Origin: JACJYE01 sp964432875
Lineage (GTDB): Bacteria; Bacteroidota; Bacteroidia; Chitinophagales; Saprospiraceae
NCBI GenBank assembly: GCA_964432875.1
Contig: CAYSPJ010000001.1
Coordinates: 62,001-126,000, forward strand
DNA length: 64,000 bases
Reading direction: 5' to 3'
The position numbers were made by a program, and so were the translations under genes. This document shows, in pieces, positions 16,918 to 25,420 of the stretch; position 1 is the stretch's first letter; each line of letters opens with the position of its first letter. The notes beneath the pieces are model-generated. The model saw only the letters and a program-made list of their open reading frames with translations. It was not told the DNA's origin and searched no databases.

Positions 16918-19473
16918 ATGAACAATAAAAGATTTTCTCCAAAAGTGAAGCAAGTAATCTCCAGAAGCCGGGACGAAGCCATCAAGCTCGGCCATGACTT
17001 TATTGGGACCGAGCACTTGCTTTTAGGTATCATGAGCGAGCGGGAAAGCCTTGCCGTAAAGGTGTTAGAATCCCTGGATGTCGACCCCGCAGAGCTGCGG
17101 CAAGCGCTGGAGGAATCCGTGCAGCGCATCGCCTCTACCCCAACGGCGCTCAATGTGGGCAACCTCAACCTCAACACCCAGGCCGAAAAAGTCCTCAAAG
17201 TGACTTTCCTGGAAGCCAAGATGCTCAAAAGCGAAGAGATCAGCCCGGAACACTTGCTGCTCTCCATCCTCAAACACAAGGAAAACCCTGCCTCCAAACT
17301 GCTAAATCAGTACGACGTGGATTACGATATCTACAAAGCTGAATTGGAGTATGTCCGCCAGGAACAGGACTTCTCCGGCAGCATAGACCCTTACGCCCAG
17401 GCGCCTTCCGACCAGGATGACCCCTACGAGGAAGAAGAAAGCCAAAGCGGGCGCTACCAGCAACGCGGCAAAGGCGCCGCCAAATCCCGCACTCCGGTAT
17501 TGGACAATTTCGGACGGGATATCACCAAGCTAGCCGAGGAAGATAAGCTCGACCCCATCATCGGACGGGAAACCGAAATCGAGCGGGTTTCACAAATCCT
17601 CAGCCGCCGTAAGAAGAACAACCCCATCCTCATCGGAGAGCCCGGGGTGGGTAAAACCGCCATCGTCGAAGGCCTGGCCTTGCGCATCGTTCAGAAGAAA
17701 GTATCTCGCACGCTTTTCAACAAACGCCTGGTCATGCTCGACCTGGCAGCGCTGGTAGCCGGCACCAAGTACCGCGGCCAGTTTGAAGAGCGCATGAAAG
17801 CCATCATGAACGAATTGGAGAAATCCCGCGACGTCATCCTCTTTATTGATGAAATCCATACCATCGTCGGCGCTGGCGGCGCTACTGGTTCGCTAGATGC
17901 ATCCAATATCTTCAAACCCGCACTGGCCCGCGGTGAATTGCAGTGCATCGGCGCTTCTACCCTCGATGAGTACCGCCAGCATATCGAAAAGGATGGCGCC
18001 CTCGACCGCCGCTTCCAGAAAGTCATGGTGGATCCGCCCTCTGCCGAAGAAGCCTACAATATCCTGGAGAATATCAAAGCCAAATACGAGGACTTCCACA
18101 ACGTCACCTACTCCGCCGAGGCCATCCGCGCTTGCGTGAAGCTCAGCGACCGCTACATCAGCGACCGCTTCCTCCCCGACAAGGCGATTGACGTGCTCGA
18201 TGAAGTCGGTGCCCGCGTGCACCTCAAAAACATACATGTGCCGGAGCATATCGAAGAGCTGGAAAAGAAAATTGAAGACCTGAAAGAACTTAAAAACCAG
18301 GCCGTCAAAAACCAGCAGTACGAAAAAGCAGCCGACCTGCGCGATAAAGAATCCAAACTGGTGCGGCAACTCGAGTTTGCCAAAGTTCAGTGGGAAGAAG
18401 AGTCCAAGACCAAGCGTTACCCCGTAAATGAAGAAGACATCGCCGAGGTGGTCTCCATGATGACGGGTATCCCGGTCAAACGCGTAGCTCAAAGCGAAAG
18501 CAAGAAGCTGATTTCGATGGACAAAGACCTGGAGAATGCTATTATCGGCCAGAATGAAGCCATCAAAAAAATCACTAAAGCGATACAGCGCAACCGGGTA
18601 GGCTTGAAAGACCCGAGCAAACCTATCGGCTCCTTCATTTTCCTGGGCCCCACCGGCGTGGGTAAAACGGAGCTAGCCAAAGCGCTGGCCCGCTATATTT
18701 TCGACTCTGAAGACGCACTGGTGCGCATTGACATGAGCGAATACATGGAGAAATTCTCGGTGAGCCGCCTCATCGGTGCCCCTCCAGGCTATGTCGGGTA
18801 TGAAGAAGGTGGCCAATTGACGGAAAAAGTGCGCCGCAAGCCTTATTCGGTCATCTTGCTGGACGAAATCGAGAAAGCCCACCCTGATGTGTACAACATC
18901 TTGCTGCAAGTGCTGGATGACGGCCAACTGACGGATGGCTTAGGCCGTAAAGTGGACTTCAAGAATAGCTTGATTATCATGACTTCTAATATCGGAGCAC
19001 GGCAGTTGAAAGACTTCGGACAGGGCGTGGGCTTCGCTACTAAGGCACGGCAAGATGCCGCGGATGACACCTCGAAAGGCATCATCCAGAATGCTTTGAA
19101 GCGGACTTTCTCCCCCGAGTTCCTCAACCGTATCGACGATGTGGTCATCTTCAACAGCCTTGATCAGGAAGATATTTTCAAAATCATCGATATCTCCCTC
19201 AAGGATTTGCACAAGCGCCTCACTACGATGGACTACAACTTGGTGCTCTCTGACGAAGCCAAGAAGTTTGTCGCTGAGAAAGGCTACGACCCACAGTTCG
19301 GTGCCCGCCCGCTCCACCGCGCGATCCAGAAGTATATCGAAGACCCGCTGGCGGAGTTTATCCTCAACCTGAGCCCTGCGGAAGGCAGTACGCTGGAAGC
19401 CGTGCTCAATAGCGAAGGCGATGGGCTAAACATCACCTTGCTTAAAGAAGTCAACACCGATGTACAAGAATAA
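16918..19473 (+). CDS. clpC: ATP-dependent Clp protease ATP-binding subunit ClpC
   Basis: An 851-residue HSP100 unfoldase that feeds proteins to ClpP. The double Clp N-domain (residues 1-145) contains SRDEAIKLGHDFIGTEHLLLG and a second repeat ending SPEHLLLSIL. The first AAA+ module has Walker A GEPGVGKT at 240-247 and Walker B VILFIDEIHT. A short M-domain/UVR-like coiled segment (LKNQAVKNQQYEKAADLRDKE) at about 461-481 marks it as ClpC rather than ClpA or ClpB. The second AAA+ module has Walker A GPTGVGKT at 577-584 and Walker B VILLDEIEKAHPD. The C-terminal D2-small domain is complete. Length is normal for ClpC. infC follows after 56 bp. Confidence 0.95.
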   Translation: MNNKRFSPKVKQVISRSRDEAIKLGHDFIGTEHLLLGIMSERESLAVKVLESLDVDPAELRQALEESVQRIASTPTALNVGNLNLNTQAEKVLKVTFLEAKMLKSEEISPEHLLLSILKHKENPASKLLNQYDVDYDIYKAELEYVRQEQDFSGSIDPYAQAPSDQDDPYEEEESQSGRYQQRGKGAAKSRTPVLDNFGRDITKLAEEDKLDPIIGRETEIERVSQILSRRKKNNPILIGEPGVGKTAIVEGLALRIVQKKVSRTLFNKRLVMLDLAALVAGTKYRGQFEERMKAIMNELEKSRDVILFIDEIHTIVGAGGATGSLDASNIFKPALARGELQCIGASTLDEYRQHIEKDGALDRRFQKVMVDPPSAEEAYNILENIKAKYEDFHNVTYSAEAIRACVKLSDRYISDRFLPDKAIDVLDEVGARVHLKNIHVPEHIEELEKKIEDLKELKNQAVKNQQYEKAADLRDKESKLVRQLEFAKVQWEEESKTKRYPVNEEDIAEVVSMMTGIPVKRVAQSESKKLISMDKDLENAIIGQNEAIKKITKAIQRNRVGLKDPSKPIGSFIFLGPTGVGKTELAKALARYIFDSEDALVRIDMSEYMEKFSVSRLIGAPPGYVGYEEGGQLTEKVRRKPYSVILLDEIEKAHPDVYNILLQVLDDGQLTDGLGRKVDFKNSLIIMTSNIGARQLKDFGQGVGFATKARQDAADDTSKGIIQNALKRTFSPEFLNRIDDVVIFNSLDQEDIFKIIDISLKDLHKRLTTMDYNLVLSDEAKKFVAEKGYDPQFGARPLHRAIQKYIEDPLAEFILNLSPAEGSTLEAVLNSEGDGLNITLLKEVNTDVQE

Positions 19474-19529
19474 AGCGGTAAGCCACACCGCGTGTGTCAA
19501 CCTTATTAATTCATCAAAAAAATATCTAT

Positions 19530-20123
19530 TTGGCAAAGAGACCAGGCTTCAGAAGAGACCGAGAGGCCGATAACGAAAAATCCAACTTTCGGGTCAATGA
19601 GCAAATCCGCATTCCGGAAGTCCGCCTAGTTGGCGACAAGCTCGAGGAAATTAGTGAAATCGTAGGAGAGGACATCGAAGCAGGCAACGTCTATCCTACC
19701 CGCAAAGTACGCGAATGGGCAGAACGATCTGAGCTAGATGTCGTGGAGATTTCTCCCAACGCCCTGCCTCCGGTGGTGAAAATCATTGACTACAACAAGT
19801 TTCTCTACGAGAAAAAGAAAAAGGAAAAGGAGATTAAAGCTAAAGCGGCAAAAACGGTTATCAAGGAAATCCGCTTTGGCCCTAATACGGACGACCACGA
19901 CTTTGAGTTTAAAGTACGCCACGCCAGGTCTTTCCTGGAAGACAACGCCAAGGTCAAGGCCTACGTCCATTTTCGTGGCAGGACGATCGTATTCAAAGAC
20001 CGGGGCGAGCTCTTGTTGCTCCGCTTTCTGAAGGAACTGGAAGACTATGGTGCGCCCGAAGCCCTCCCTAAAATGGAAGGCCGCCGCATGATCGTCATGA
20101 TTTCTCCCAAAAAGAAGAAATAA
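19530..20123 (+). CDS. infC: Translation initiation factor IF-3
   Basis: A 197-residue IF-3, which binds the 30S subunit and checks start-codon pairing. The start was set at TTG 19530, giving the usual Bacteroidota N-terminus MAKRPGFRRD; no ATG exists in the correct region. Both domains are visible: NFRVNEQIRIPEVRLVGD (N-domain), NALPPVVKIIDYNKFLYEKKKKEKE linker helix, and the C-domain KEIRFGPNTDDHDFEFKVRHARSFLED with VHFRGRTIVF. A rare start codon is the classical means by which infC represses its own translation. It is followed by a hairpin terminator and then rpmI-rplT. Confidence 0.93.
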   Translation: MAKRPGFRRDREADNEKSNFRVNEQIRIPEVRLVGDKLEEISEIVGEDIEAGNVYPTRKVREWAERSELDVVEISPNALPPVVKIIDYNKFLYEKKKKEKEIKAKAAKTVIKEIRFGPNTDDHDFEFKVRHARSFLEDNAKVKAYVHFRGRTIVFKDRGELLLLRFLKELEDYGAPEALPKMEGRRMIVMISPKKKK

Positions 20124-20178
20124 GGCAACATGGCAAGGGGAGCTTGCTCCCCTACCCTGCTGCCTTTTGATTTTTTTT
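20122..20178 (+). terminator. Terminator between infC and rpmI
   Basis: An inner stem AGGGGAGC/GCTCCCCT (20136-20153, loop TT) lies inside an outer pairing AAGGCA (20122-20127) with TGCCTT (20161-20166), followed by TTTT and a later run of eight T at 20171-20178. It overlaps the infC stop codon. Confidence 0.65.
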
Positions 20179-20229
20179 GCCGCCGAAGAAAAAAAAGCTG
20201 GCCAAACCGCTTTTTTAAGTAATTATCCT

Positions 20230-20237
20230 TACCTTTG
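20230..20237 (+). promoter_or_regulatory. Candidate -7 element for rpmI-rplT
   Basis: TACCTTTG matches TAnnTTTG exactly; RNA would start near 20243, about 31 bp before rpmI. A T-run at 20211-20216 sits at about the -33 distance. Together with the preceding terminator it suggests that the two ribosomal-protein genes have their own promoter. Confidence 0.5.
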
Positions 20238-20273
20238 CGTTCCGTTTTTAAGAACTATTAAAGAGATACCGTA

Positions 20274-20471
20274 ATGCCGAAGATGAAGACTCACTCCAGT
20301 GCTAAAAAGCGCTTCAAGCGCACCGGCTCTGGAAAGATTAAGCGGTTTCAAGCGAAAACATCTCACATGATGCGCCGCAAGACGAAGAAAGCCAAGCTGC
20401 GCCTGCGTGATTCTACGCTTGTACACCCCGCCGATGAAGCACGCGTAAAGCGCATGCTGGCCATCGGGTAA
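20274..20471 (+). CDS. rpmI: 50S ribosomal protein L35
   Basis: A 65-residue basic protein with the L35 signature: MPKMKTHSSAKKRFKRTGSG at the N-terminus and KIKRFQAKTSHMMRRKTKKA next. Length and charge are those of L35. It lies between infC and rplT in the order conserved across bacteria; L20 binding to the shared mRNA normally controls this operon, although no leader structure was confirmed here. Confidence 0.95.
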   Translation: MPKMKTHSSAKKRFKRTGSGKIKRFQAKTSHMMRRKTKKAKLRLRDSTLVHPADEARVKRMLAIG

Positions 20472-20551
20472 TTAACCTTTTTTTTTAACGAGAACGCAGG
20501 CCAAAAGCGCTCCCATGCCGGCAGCCTCTGCGTTGTACTAAAAAACTTAAT

Positions 20552-20899
20552 ATGCCTCGTTCAGTGAATGCTGTGGCGTCCAGACAAAGACGCAAGAAAA
20601 TCCTGAAGCTCTCCAAAGGTTTCTTTGGCGCACGCAGGAATGTTTACACGGTTGCTAAAAACACCGTTGAAAAAGGCTTGCAATACGCTTACCGCGACCG
20701 CAAAGCCAAAAAGCGGGCCTTCCGCCGCCTATGGATCGCCAGGATTAATGCAGCTGCCCGTACCCACGGGATCTCCTACTCCAGGCTGATTCACCAACTC
20801 TCAGAAAAAGAAGTACAGCTCAACCGCAAAGTCCTGGCCGATTTGGCCATGAACCACCCCGATACTTTTAAAGCGGTGGTAGAGTCAGTGAGCAAATAG
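20552..20899 (+). CDS. rplT: 50S ribosomal protein L20
   Basis: A 115-residue L20, needed for early 50S assembly. It shows the family blocks MPRSVNAVASRQRRKKILKL, GFFGARRNVYTVAKNTVEKG and the C-terminal domain RLWIARINAAARTHGISYSR. Full length is present. It follows rpmI by 80 bp and ends 35 bp before a strong bidirectional terminator. Confidence 0.96.
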   Translation: MPRSVNAVASRQRRKKILKLSKGFFGARRNVYTVAKNTVEKGLQYAYRDRKAKKRAFRRLWIARINAAARTHGISYSRLIHQLSEKEVQLNRKVLADLAMNHPDTFKAVVESVSK

Positions 20900-20934
20900 C
20901 GCACAATAGCGCACACTACCTCTAAATAGAAAAA

Positions 20935-20970
20935 GAAGGGGAGCAAGTTCGCTTGTTCCCCTTCTTCATT
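20935..20970 (+). terminator. Bidirectional TTCG-loop terminator
   Basis: A 13 bp stem GAAGGGGAGCAAG / CTTGTTCCCCTTC (one G-U pair) is closed by the stable tetraloop TTCG at 20948-20951. It is flanked by A-rich sequence on the left and CATTTTT on the right. It can end rplT on the plus strand and the acetyltransferase gene on the minus strand. Confidence 0.85.
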
Positions 20971-20971
20971 T

Positions 20972-21538
20972 TTAAGAAAAATCGTCAGAAAGCCCACAAA
21001 AATCCTGGCGCAGCAAGAAAAAAACCAGCGTATCCTGCAGGTCGGCTGCATCCTTGAAGGGGCTGCGTAACAGGCCTTTTTCCTGAAAGCCAAACTTCTG
21101 CAACAGGTGGATGGAGGACTCATTCTCGGGATTGACCAATGCCTCTACCCGCTCCAAGCCCATCTCGCCGAAGCCGAAGGGGAGCACGGTAGCGATCGCC
21201 TCCGAAGCCAGGCCCTGCCGATGCCGGTCCTCATCCCAGATGGCATAGCTCATCTCGGCAAAACGATGCTGCCGCCACCAGGTATGGAAGCCGCAATCGC
21301 CGATGAGCCAACCAGTAGCAGGGTCAGCGAGCAGCCAATTGCAGTAAGAAATGCGGTGGTTGTGCAATTGATCGCGCTGGTAGCGGAGCCGAAAAAGCTC
21401 CCACTCTGCCTGATGCTGAAAGCCCAATGCCGCGTATATCTCCTGCTCGGTATAGCGCCCAAATAACTGGCTGACCAAGTCCGGGCTCACCTCCCGCAGG
21501 ATTAGCCGTGGGCTGTGTATTTCGGGTAGATCGATCAT
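20972..21538 (-). CDS. GNAT family N-acetyltransferase (RimJ/RimL type)
   Basis: A 188-residue acetyl-CoA-dependent acetyltransferase of the RimJ/RimL-like group (Acetyltransf_3). Typical features are the opening SPRLILREVSPDLVSQLF, the GYAI-like strand (EMSYAIWDEDRHRQGLASEA near 113-132) whose RQGLASEA segment is the acetyl-CoA pyrophosphate loop, and RVEALVNPENESSIHLLQKFGFQEKG near 150-175. Substrates of this group are protein N-termini or small amines and cannot be predicted. It shares a terminator with rplT and lies 18 bp after the pirin gene in the same direction. Confidence 0.88.
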   Translation of the reverse strand: MIDLPEIHSPRLILREVSPDLVSQLFGRYTEQEIYAALGFQHQAEWELFRLRYQRDQLHNHRISYCNWLLADPATGWLIGDCGFHTWWRQHRFAEMSYAIWDEDRHRQGLASEAIATVLPFGFGEMGLERVEALVNPENESSIHLLQKFGFQEKGLLRSPFKDAADLQDTLVFFLLRQDFCGLSDDFS

Positions 21539-21556
21539 ATGTAAAGCTTCAAAAAA

Positions 21557-22708
21557 CTAAGCCTTCATCTCCTTGCTCCCATCGGCATGAATGGCGAAGC
21601 GGCCAAGTTTGGCGTCGTGCACCTGATCTGGCTTGGGCCAGGGCCAGCCGCCGAAACGCGTCTTATGGTAGTCTTCGAAGGCCTGATTGATCTCTGCCTT
21701 GGTGTTCATCACGAAGGGGCCGTATTGAATGACCGGTTCATTGATAGGGCGCCCTTGGAGCACCAGGATGCGCGCTTCGCTACCTCCGCTCTGAAGCTTC
21801 AGGTCATGCTCGGCACGCACCCGCACCGAACTGTAAGCGGGTATGGAGGTCCCGCCCACCAACAGCGTATTGCCGATATAGTAATACAAGTAGCGGTTGA
21901 TGCCCGGAGAAGCTCTTGGCAACGTCCACTCCGCGCCAGCTTCCATGCGGATGTTCCAGATGCCCACCTCATTGGCAGAATCAGCAGCCCAGGAGCCTGG
22001 CGGCGGCGCTGGTGCCTGATGCTCGTACAAACAGCCCGCGATCACTTCCACCCGGGTCATGTTCCCACGGGTATCCCGGTGCTGATAGTTGGGGATGCTC
22101 TCCCGCCAGAGCATTTTGAAGTGCGGTTCAACCATCTTGTTTTTGCGCGGCAGGTTAAGCCAGATTTGAAACAGCTCCAGCGGGTTGTCGCGGTCCTGCC
22201 GGATCAGTGGGAACATTTCGGAATGCTGTACCCCCTTCCCAGCTGTCATCCACTGCACATCGCCGTCGCCGTAACGGCCGGCAGCACCCAGTGAATCTGC
22301 ATGGTCTACCATCCCTTTGCGCACTACGGTAACGGTTTCAAAGCCGCGGTGTGGATGCCCAGGAAAGCCCGGCACAGCCGTACCGTGGTACATCCGCCAG
22401 CCGTCTTTGATGATGAAATCGTCGCCGATGCTGCGCCCCTCCAGCGAAGCTGCTGGCCCCATCCGCCCATTCCCTTTCGGAAAATGATCTTCATGATGCA
22501 CACAAAAAAGGAAAGGGTCGGCTGTTTCCCATTGAAAACCCATCTGGCTGATTTTCAAGATGGGGTTTTGCTCGGCTTCGGCCGCTTTAGCCCGTGCCAG
22601 CTCAGCTTCGGCCGCTTTGGCCGACTGCACAAAGGGCCAGGCAATTGCAGCAGCAGCACTTACTTTCAATCGGTTGATAAATTTTCTGCGGTGGAGTTTC
22701 TCTGCCAT
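21557..22708 (-). CDS. Pirin family protein with Tat-type signal
   Basis: A 383-residue cupin-fold pirin. The metal-binding histidine block is present: HPHRGFETVTVVRKG near 117-131 and the DVQWMTAGKGVQHSEMF block near 148-164. The pirin C-terminal domain follows. The N-terminus (RRKFINRLKVSAAAAIAWPF) is a plausible twin-arginine signal: RRKF then a hydrophobic stretch and an Ala-rich region to about residue 45, although a second signal type is possible. Bacterial pirins include quercetin dioxygenases and redox-linked regulators. Export by Tat is unusual, since most pirins are cytoplasmic, and would require folding with metal before transport. Confidence 0.85.
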   Translation of the reverse strand: MAEKLHRRKFINRLKVSAAAAIAWPFVQSAKAAEAELARAKAAEAEQNPILKISQMGFQWETADPFLFCVHHEDHFPKGNGRMGPAASLEGRSIGDDFIIKDGWRMYHGTAVPGFPGHPHRGFETVTVVRKGMVDHADSLGAAGRYGDGDVQWMTAGKGVQHSEMFPLIRQDRDNPLELFQIWLNLPRKNKMVEPHFKMLWRESIPNYQHRDTRGNMTRVEVIAGCLYEHQAPAPPPGSWAADSANEVGIWNIRMEAGAEWTLPRASPGINRYLYYYIGNTLLVGGTSIPAYSSVRVRAEHDLKLQSGGSEARILVLQGRPINEPVIQYGPFVMNTKAEINQAFEDYHKTRFGGWPWPKPDQVHDAKLGRFAIHADGSKEMKA

Positions 22709-23022
22709 AGGTGCGGTTAGTTAGAGCTGGCTTGCATTGTACATTTGATGCCGATTTTAGCCGCTTTCCGCTTACTCATGAATGAAACATCAGCAAAAAA
22801 GCGTAAATTTCAACGCAAACAACAAAACGCAAACAAGCTTAAGGTTTATGATTTGAAAAAAAACAAGCCCCCGCGAAAAAAGTTGGGATAAAACTGCAAC
22901 TGGACAGCCCCTTACTTTAGGCTGATTTTGTTCTCGAGGCGAAAATGCATCAAAAAAAATCGCACATTTGCCTTATAAGAGGGCGATGCCCTGCTTTTGT
23001 AATACCAAAAAAATCACCACCC
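22709..23022. other. Intergenic region between pirin and the glycosyltransferase gene
   Basis: No gene is seen. The stretch is AT-rich and holds A-runs (22850-22880) and a TACATTTG match near 22740 on the plus strand. Nothing in it could be assigned a function. Confidence 0.4.
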
Positions 23023-24150
23023 ATGCTTCACATGGCCCGGATAATCTGCACCGTCACCAACGACCTGACTTACGATCAGCGCATGATCCGCATCTCCAGC
23101 AGCTTGGCTCGTGCGGGTTATGCAGTGTTGTTGACTGGCCGCCAGCGGCGGGCGTCGCAACCGCTGCGGGAAGAGGCTTTCCGCCAAAAGCGGCTGCGCT
23201 GCCATTTTGAAAAAGGCAAACTTTTTTATATCGAGTACAACCTGCGTTTGTTTTTTTTCCTGCTGTCCCACCCCTTCGACATCGTCTGTGCAGTTGACCT
23301 GGATACGCTGCTGCCCGCTTACCTGGCAAGCCGCCTCAAAGGGAAAATCTGCGTGTATGATGCCCATGAGTACTTCACCGAGACGCCGGAAGTAGAAAGG
23401 CGCCCGCTCATCAAACGCATTTGGGAAGGGGTAGCTAGTTTTACCCTACCCAGGTTGCGCTACGCCTACACCGTAGGCCCGGCTCTGGCTCAGCTCTTCG
23501 AGGAGCGCTACGGCACGCCTTTTGCCGTCATCCGCAACATGCCCAATCGGCAGCCTTTGGCTGCTGCTACAGCCCCTGGCGCCCCGCGTATCATCCTCTA
23601 CCAGGGCGCGCTCAACGAAGGGCGGGGGTTGGAATATGCGATCGAAGCTATGCGGCAGATCGAAGGCGCCGTGCTTTGGCTGGCCGGCGAGGGCGATTTA
23701 TCGGCTGCGCTGCGAGCACAAGCCCGGCAGTTGGAGCTGGAGGGGAAAGTACGGTTCCTGGGCTTCCTGCCTCCTCATGAACTGCAGCACCTCACCCCAC
23801 AAGCTTACCTTGGCTTAAACCTCTTGGAAAACCGAGGGCTTAGCTACTACTATTCCTTGGCCAACAAGGCTTTTGATTACGTGCAAGCGGGCAAACCTTC
23901 CATCCAGATGGCATTCCCGGAATATGCCGCGCTCAATGCGCAATACGAAGCTTTCCTCTTACTGGAGGAACTGTCTGTGCCCGCTCTTGTAGCGGCCATA
24001 AGGCAGTTGCTAAACGATGCTGAATACTACGATGGGCTGAGGAGCAATTGCCTGCGTGCACGGGAGGAGTGGGTTTGGGAGCAGGAAGAGGAACGCCTGC
24101 TGGAATTTTATCGGGAGCTTAGGCGCTCAGCAGGCCAAGTTTTGTCGTAA
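23023..24150 (+). CDS. Glycosyltransferase family 4 (GT-B fold)
   Basis: A 375-residue GT-B glycosyltransferase. The start was moved to the ATG 23023 (MLHMARIICT), dropping 26 residues of low-quality sequence; ATG 23032 is also possible. N-domain: ICTVTNDLTYDQRMIRISSSLARAGY, with VYDAHEYFTETPEV near 105. C-domain: RIILYQGALNEGRGLEYAIEAM, WLAGEGD, VRFLGFLPPHELQHL, and the LANKAFDYVQAGKPSIQM block that holds the donor-binding residues. It transfers a sugar from a nucleotide donor to an envelope glycan or glycolipid. It is a single gene, with no polysaccharide cluster around it. Confidence 0.86.
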   Translation: MLHMARIICTVTNDLTYDQRMIRISSSLARAGYAVLLTGRQRRASQPLREEAFRQKRLRCHFEKGKLFYIEYNLRLFFFLLSHPFDIVCAVDLDTLLPAYLASRLKGKICVYDAHEYFTETPEVERRPLIKRIWEGVASFTLPRLRYAYTVGPALAQLFEERYGTPFAVIRNMPNRQPLAAATAPGAPRIILYQGALNEGRGLEYAIEAMRQIEGAVLWLAGEGDLSAALRAQARQLELEGKVRFLGFLPPHELQHLTPQAYLGLNLLENRGLSYYYSLANKAFDYVQAGKPSIQMAFPEYAALNAQYEAFLLLEELSVPALVAAIRQLLNDAEYYDGLRSNCLRAREEWVWEQEEERLLEFYRELRRSAGQVLS

Positions 24151-24225
24151 AAAAGGCAGGAGGAACCCGTCGGTCACCCCCCGAAGCCTTACCTTTACGC
24201 TTTGTTAAATCAAAATCATTTGATC

Positions 24226-25305
24226 GTGGCAGGAAATACCTTCGGGCAAATCTTCAAAGTAACGACCTTCGGCGAATCACACGGCCGCGCCATCGGTATG
24301 ATCCTCGACGGCTGCCCGGCCGGGCTGGAGATTGATGAGGCCTTCGTGCAGCAGGAATTGGCGCGGCGGCGGCCGGGGCAATCCAAGATCGTCACCCAGC
24401 GCCAGGAAGAAGACCAGGCAGAAATCCTGTCGGGTATCTTCCATGGGCGGAGCACCGGCGCCCCCATCGCCATGGTCATCTACAATGCCGACGCCCGCTC
24501 CAAAGACTACGGCCATATCGCCGATAAATTTCGGCCTTCTCATGCCGACTTTACCTACCAAGCCAAATATGGCACCCGCGATTACCGGGGAGGGGGGCGC
24601 TCTTCCGCCCGGGAGACAGCCGCCCGCGTCGCTGCCGGAGCTATTGCCAAACTGCTGTTGCGGCAGGAAGGTATCGGCGTGGCTGCATACGTCAGCCAGG
24701 TCGGACATCTGCGCTTGGAGGCAGCTTACCAGGAGCTAGACCTCTCGTTGACCGAATCTAACCCGGTGCGCTGCCCCGACCCTGCTCTGGCGGCCCAGAT
24801 GGAAAACCTGATCAAAGCCGTGCGCAAGGACGGCGACACCATCGGCGGTGTAGTCAGCGGCCTGATCACGGGCTGCCCGGCCGGCTTGGGTGAGCCAGCT
24901 TTCGATAAACTGCACGCCGACCTGGGCAAAGCCATGCTCAGCATCAACGCCTGCAAGGGCTTTGAATATGGCTCTGGCTTTGCCGGGGTGAGCCTCCGCG
25001 GCTCGGAGCATAACGATTTATTTTATCGAGATGGCGAAGCCATCCGCACCCGGACTAATCATTCTGGCGGCATCCAGGGTGGCATCTCCAATGGGATGGA
25101 TATCTATTTCCGCGCGGCCTTTAAGCCGGTGGCAACGATTGTCGCCGCGCAGGAATCGGTGGATGAAAGCGGGGAAAGCACTACGGTAGAAGGCAAAGGC
25201 CGACACGACCCCTGTGTGCTCCCCCGAGCCGTGCCCATCGTCGAAGCCATGGCTGCCCTGACCGTGGCAGACCACCTGCTGCGGCAACGGTGTGCAAGGG
25301 TATGA
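24226..25305 (+). CDS. aroC: Chorismate synthase
   Basis: A 359-residue enzyme of the shikimate pathway that makes chorismate from 5-enolpyruvylshikimate-3-phosphate, using reduced FMN. The start was set at GTG 24226 because this gives MAGNTFGQIFKVTTFGESHG, the usual N-terminus; the longer frame begins at TTG 24202. The three family signatures are visible: GESHG near 17-21, the RGGGRSSARETAARVAAGA segment near 124-142, and a C-terminal block around FKPVATI. A -7-like TACCTTTA at 24190 (one mismatch) would give a short leader. The gene is complete but ends only 11 bp before a scaffold gap. Confidence 0.95.
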   Translation: MAGNTFGQIFKVTTFGESHGRAIGMILDGCPAGLEIDEAFVQQELARRRPGQSKIVTQRQEEDQAEILSGIFHGRSTGAPIAMVIYNADARSKDYGHIADKFRPSHADFTYQAKYGTRDYRGGGRSSARETAARVAAGAIAKLLLRQEGIGVAAYVSQVGHLRLEAAYQELDLSLTESNPVRCPDPALAAQMENLIKAVRKDGDTIGGVVSGLITGCPAGLGEPAFDKLHADLGKAMLSINACKGFEYGSGFAGVSLRGSEHNDLFYRDGEAIRTRTNHSGGIQGGISNGMDIYFRAAFKPVATIVAAQESVDESGESTTVEGKGRHDPCVLPRAVPIVEAMAALTVADHLLRQRCARV

Positions 25306-25416
25306 AAGGTTAAAGGNNNNNNNNNNNNNNNNNNNNNNNNNNNNNNNNNNNNNNNNNNNNNNNNNNNNNNNNNNNNNNNNNNNNNNNNNNNNNNNNNNNN
25401 NNNNNNNNNNNNNNNN
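25301..25416. repeat. Heptamer tandem repeat running into a scaffold gap
   Basis: Directly at the aroC stop codon the sequence is GAAAGGTTAAAGG, nearly two copies of the heptamer AAAGGTT, and then 100 N start at 25317. The same heptamer (as its complement CCTTTAA) forms a seven-copy array at 38601-38649. A longer collapsed array is a likely cause of the gap. Confidence 0.6.
25317..25416. other. Scaffold gap (100 N)
   Basis: Placeholder gap between aroC and ribH. The true length is unknown. Confidence 0.98.
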
Positions 25417-25420
25417 CCTT

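Noticed and set aside
22945..23022. Upstream start for the GT4 gene
   Set aside because: The extra 26 residues look like translated intergenic sequence and do not resemble the start of GT4 enzymes.
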